7,549 nucleotides of DNA, taken from contig DBVV01000158.1 in assembly GCA_002308795.1 (NCBI GenBank), positions 1 to 7,549 of the forward strand. Direction: 5' to 3'. This document shows positions 7,042 to 7,549 of the stretch, in pieces. Positions within the stretch are counted from its first letter, which is position 1; each line of letters opens with the position of its first letter. This DNA is from Mageeibacillus sp. UBA1255. GTDB lineage: Bacteria; Bacillota; Clostridia; UBA1212; UBA1255. The notes under the pieces are model-generated. The model searched no databases and was not told the origin of the DNA. It worked only from the letters and a program-made list of their open reading frames with translations. The translations under genes and the position numbers were made by a program.

Positions 7042-7258
7042 TGGCACACAAAACGCCCGAATTTAAAATCGTGTGCCACCCCTCCTCAACCACCGCCAAA
7101 AAATGAAAAATCCGTGGCACACAAATCGCCCGAATTTAATATCGTGTGCCACTCCTCCTCAACCTACGCCAAAAAATGAAAAATACGTGGCACACAAATT
7201 GCAAAAATTGGAGATCGTGTGCCACTCCTCCTCAACCTCCGCCAAAAAATGAAAAATG
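7042..7258. repeat. Subfamily B of the array: three 73-bp units with A-rich spacers
   Basis: Palindromes at 7042, 7115 and 7188 alternate with nearly identical 36-bp spacers containing CTCCTCCTCAACC and GCCAAAAAATGAAAAAT. The third spacer (from 7225) breaks off after ATGAAAAATGCC. On the minus strand each GC-rich stem GTGGCACAC/GTGTGCCAC is followed by ATTTTTCATTTTTT, so each unit looks like an intrinsic terminator in the direction of the flanking genes. The loop of 21 nt is large for this. Confidence 0.85.
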
Positions 7259-7282
7259 CCCAATTTTATCATCATTAAGTTT

Positions 7283-7315
7283 AATTTGATCATTTTCGCC
7301 CAAAATGATCAAATT
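7283..7315 (-). terminator. Perfect 14-bp inverted repeat behind the HicB-like gene
   Basis: AATTTGATCATTTT (7283-7296) and AAAATGATCAAATT (7302-7315) form a perfect 14-bp stem with the loop CGCCC. It lies about 40 nt after the HicB-like stop codon, where a transcription terminator is expected. The stem is AT-rich and no clear T run follows it on the minus strand, so a protein-binding or recombination site is also possible. Confidence 0.4.
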
Positions 7316-7320
7316 GAAGC

Positions 7321-7345
7321 GAGGATCATGCATTTAAGCATCCTC
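7321..7345 (-). other. Second hairpin after the HicB-like gene
   Basis: GAGGAT (7321-7326) pairs with ATCCTC (7340-7345), and an adjacent GC/GC pairing past a three-base bulge extends the stem. It starts 10 nt after the stop codon and, with the next inverted repeat, forms a tandem hairpin at the transcript end. It has no T run of its own. Confidence 0.3.
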
Positions 7346-7355
7346 GATCCCAACA

Positions 7356-7549
7356 TCATTTAGAATCGTGCGCGGCGTCATTCTTTGAAAGCAGGTACAG
7401 GCAATACTGATTCATGCTGATACCCTCCTCTTTTGCATGGATCGCTAAGGATCTATGAAGGCTCTTGGGCATACGGAGCTTGAATTGCCCGGAATACTCC
7501 GCAAGATCCGGGTCCTGCTGAGGCTCGGCGATCTCCAGCCCTTCCCCAA
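7356..7549 (-). CDS. HicB-family antitoxin, C-terminal part (cut by window edge)
   Basis: The frame is open from the window edge to TGA (7358-7356) and gives 63 residues. The sequence YSGQFKLRMPKSLHRSLAIHA then KEEGISMNQYCLYLLS is the Arc-like ribbon-helix-helix domain found at the C-terminus of HicB antitoxins: a strand (GQFKLRMP) for DNA contact, a helix (SLHRSLAIHAKEEG) and a second helix (SMNQYCLYLLSK). The preceding GLEIAEP would be the end of the RNase H-like HicB domain. In a HicAB module this protein would neutralise the HicA mRNA interferase and repress its own promoter. The N-terminus and any hicA partner lie outside the window, so a solitary HicB-like regulator is equally possible. 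Confidence 0.85.
   Translation of the reverse strand, partial: GEGLEIAEPQQDPDLAEYSGQFKLRMPKSLHRSLAIHAKEEGISMNQYCLYLLSKNDAAHDSK

Larger units (their letters stand above)
6698..7258. repeat. Tandem array of seven phased 37-bp palindromes
   Basis: Seven units, each exactly 37 bp, start with TGGCACAC and end with GTGTGCCA: 6735-6771, 6809-6845, 6883-6919, 6957-6993, 7042-7078, 7115-7151 and 7188-7224. The first four have the arm TGGCACACAAAT, and units 2-4 form 11-bp perfect stems (TGGCACACAAA/TTTGTGTGCCA). The last three extend outward by one G:C pair to a 9-bp GTGGCACAC stem. Spacers are 37 bp in the first group, 36 bp in the second, and 48 bp at the junction. The array begins and ends with spacer sequence (6698-6734 and 7225-7258). 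Spacers are related to one another, so these are tandem repeats rather than CRISPR. Function is unknown: an RNA hairpin series, protein-binding sites, or a lineage-specific intergenic repeat. Confidence 0.9.
6405..7355. other. Long non-coding interval between hicB-like gene and the operon
   Basis: No gene is supported in these 951 bases. From right to left the interval holds two hairpins behind the HicB-like gene, a palindrome array (7258-6698), about 130 bases of unassigned sequence (6697-6565), the operon promoter, and the leader with its terminator-like hairpin. The unassigned part contains a short frame (6643-6681, 12 codons, with GGAGG nine bases upstream) that resembles nothing I know. 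Open frames running across the array shift frame at each unit because the period is not a multiple of three. Confidence 0.7.

Noticed and set aside
6766..7179. Plus-strand open frame of 137 codons across the array
   Set aside because: The repeat period (73-74 bp) is not a multiple of three, so each unit is read in a different frame; there is no ribosome binding site and the peptide is low-complexity and Cys/Pro-rich.
6735..7224. CRISPR array (37-bp palindromic repeats with 36-37-bp spacers)
   Set aside because: The spacers are related to each other within each subfamily, the inner part of the repeat varies more than the ends, and no cas gene is nearby.

Overview
The window looks like an accessory stretch of a Gram-positive Clostridia-type (Bacillota) genome. 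Start codons are preceded by strong AGGAGG-type ribosome binding sites. The protein families (a HicB-like antitoxin, a HelD-type helicase, a MATE exporter, a GGxxG flavoprotein) are common in gut Clostridia. The species cannot be fixed from the sequence. No rRNA, tRNA, transposase or CRISPR array is visible. Every convincing gene reads on the minus strand, so the biological order runs from high to low coordinates.

Layout in transcription order: (1) 7549-7356, the C-terminal 63 residues of a HicB-family antitoxin cut by the window edge, followed by two hairpins (7345-7321 and 7315-7283). (2) 7258-6698, a non-coding array of seven 37-bp palindromic units that all share TGGCACAC ... GTGTGCCA arms. 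It forms two subfamilies with different spacers, and the steps between units are 74, 74, 74, 85, 73 and 73 bp. (3) A sigma-A-like promoter (-35 at 6564-6559, -10 at 6540-6535), then a leader of about 120 nt containing a terminator-like hairpin plus a T6 run. (4) A tightly packed set of four genes: a 246-aa helix-turn-helix protein (6404-5664), a 939-aa HelD-like helicase with a nuclease-like insertion and three zinc ribbons (5646-2827), a MATE-family transporter (2801-1488) and an FAD-dependent oxidoreductase (1466-237). The gaps between them are 17, 25 and 21 nt. (5) A short open frame at 219-49 that looks like the decayed tail of a Bro-N/antirepressor-type phage gene.

The four genes could be co-transcribed, but base composition splits them. 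Sample lines from the MATE and FAD genes are about 53-55% GC, while sample lines from the helicase are about 30-38% GC. The HTH protein plus helicase therefore look like an acquired two-gene DNA-processing (possibly defence) cassette joined to a resident transporter/oxidoreductase pair. The phage-like remnant and the HicB gene on either side fit an accessory region.

The two most interesting items are the phased palindrome array and the two-gene module of HTH protein plus nuclease-like HelD helicase.
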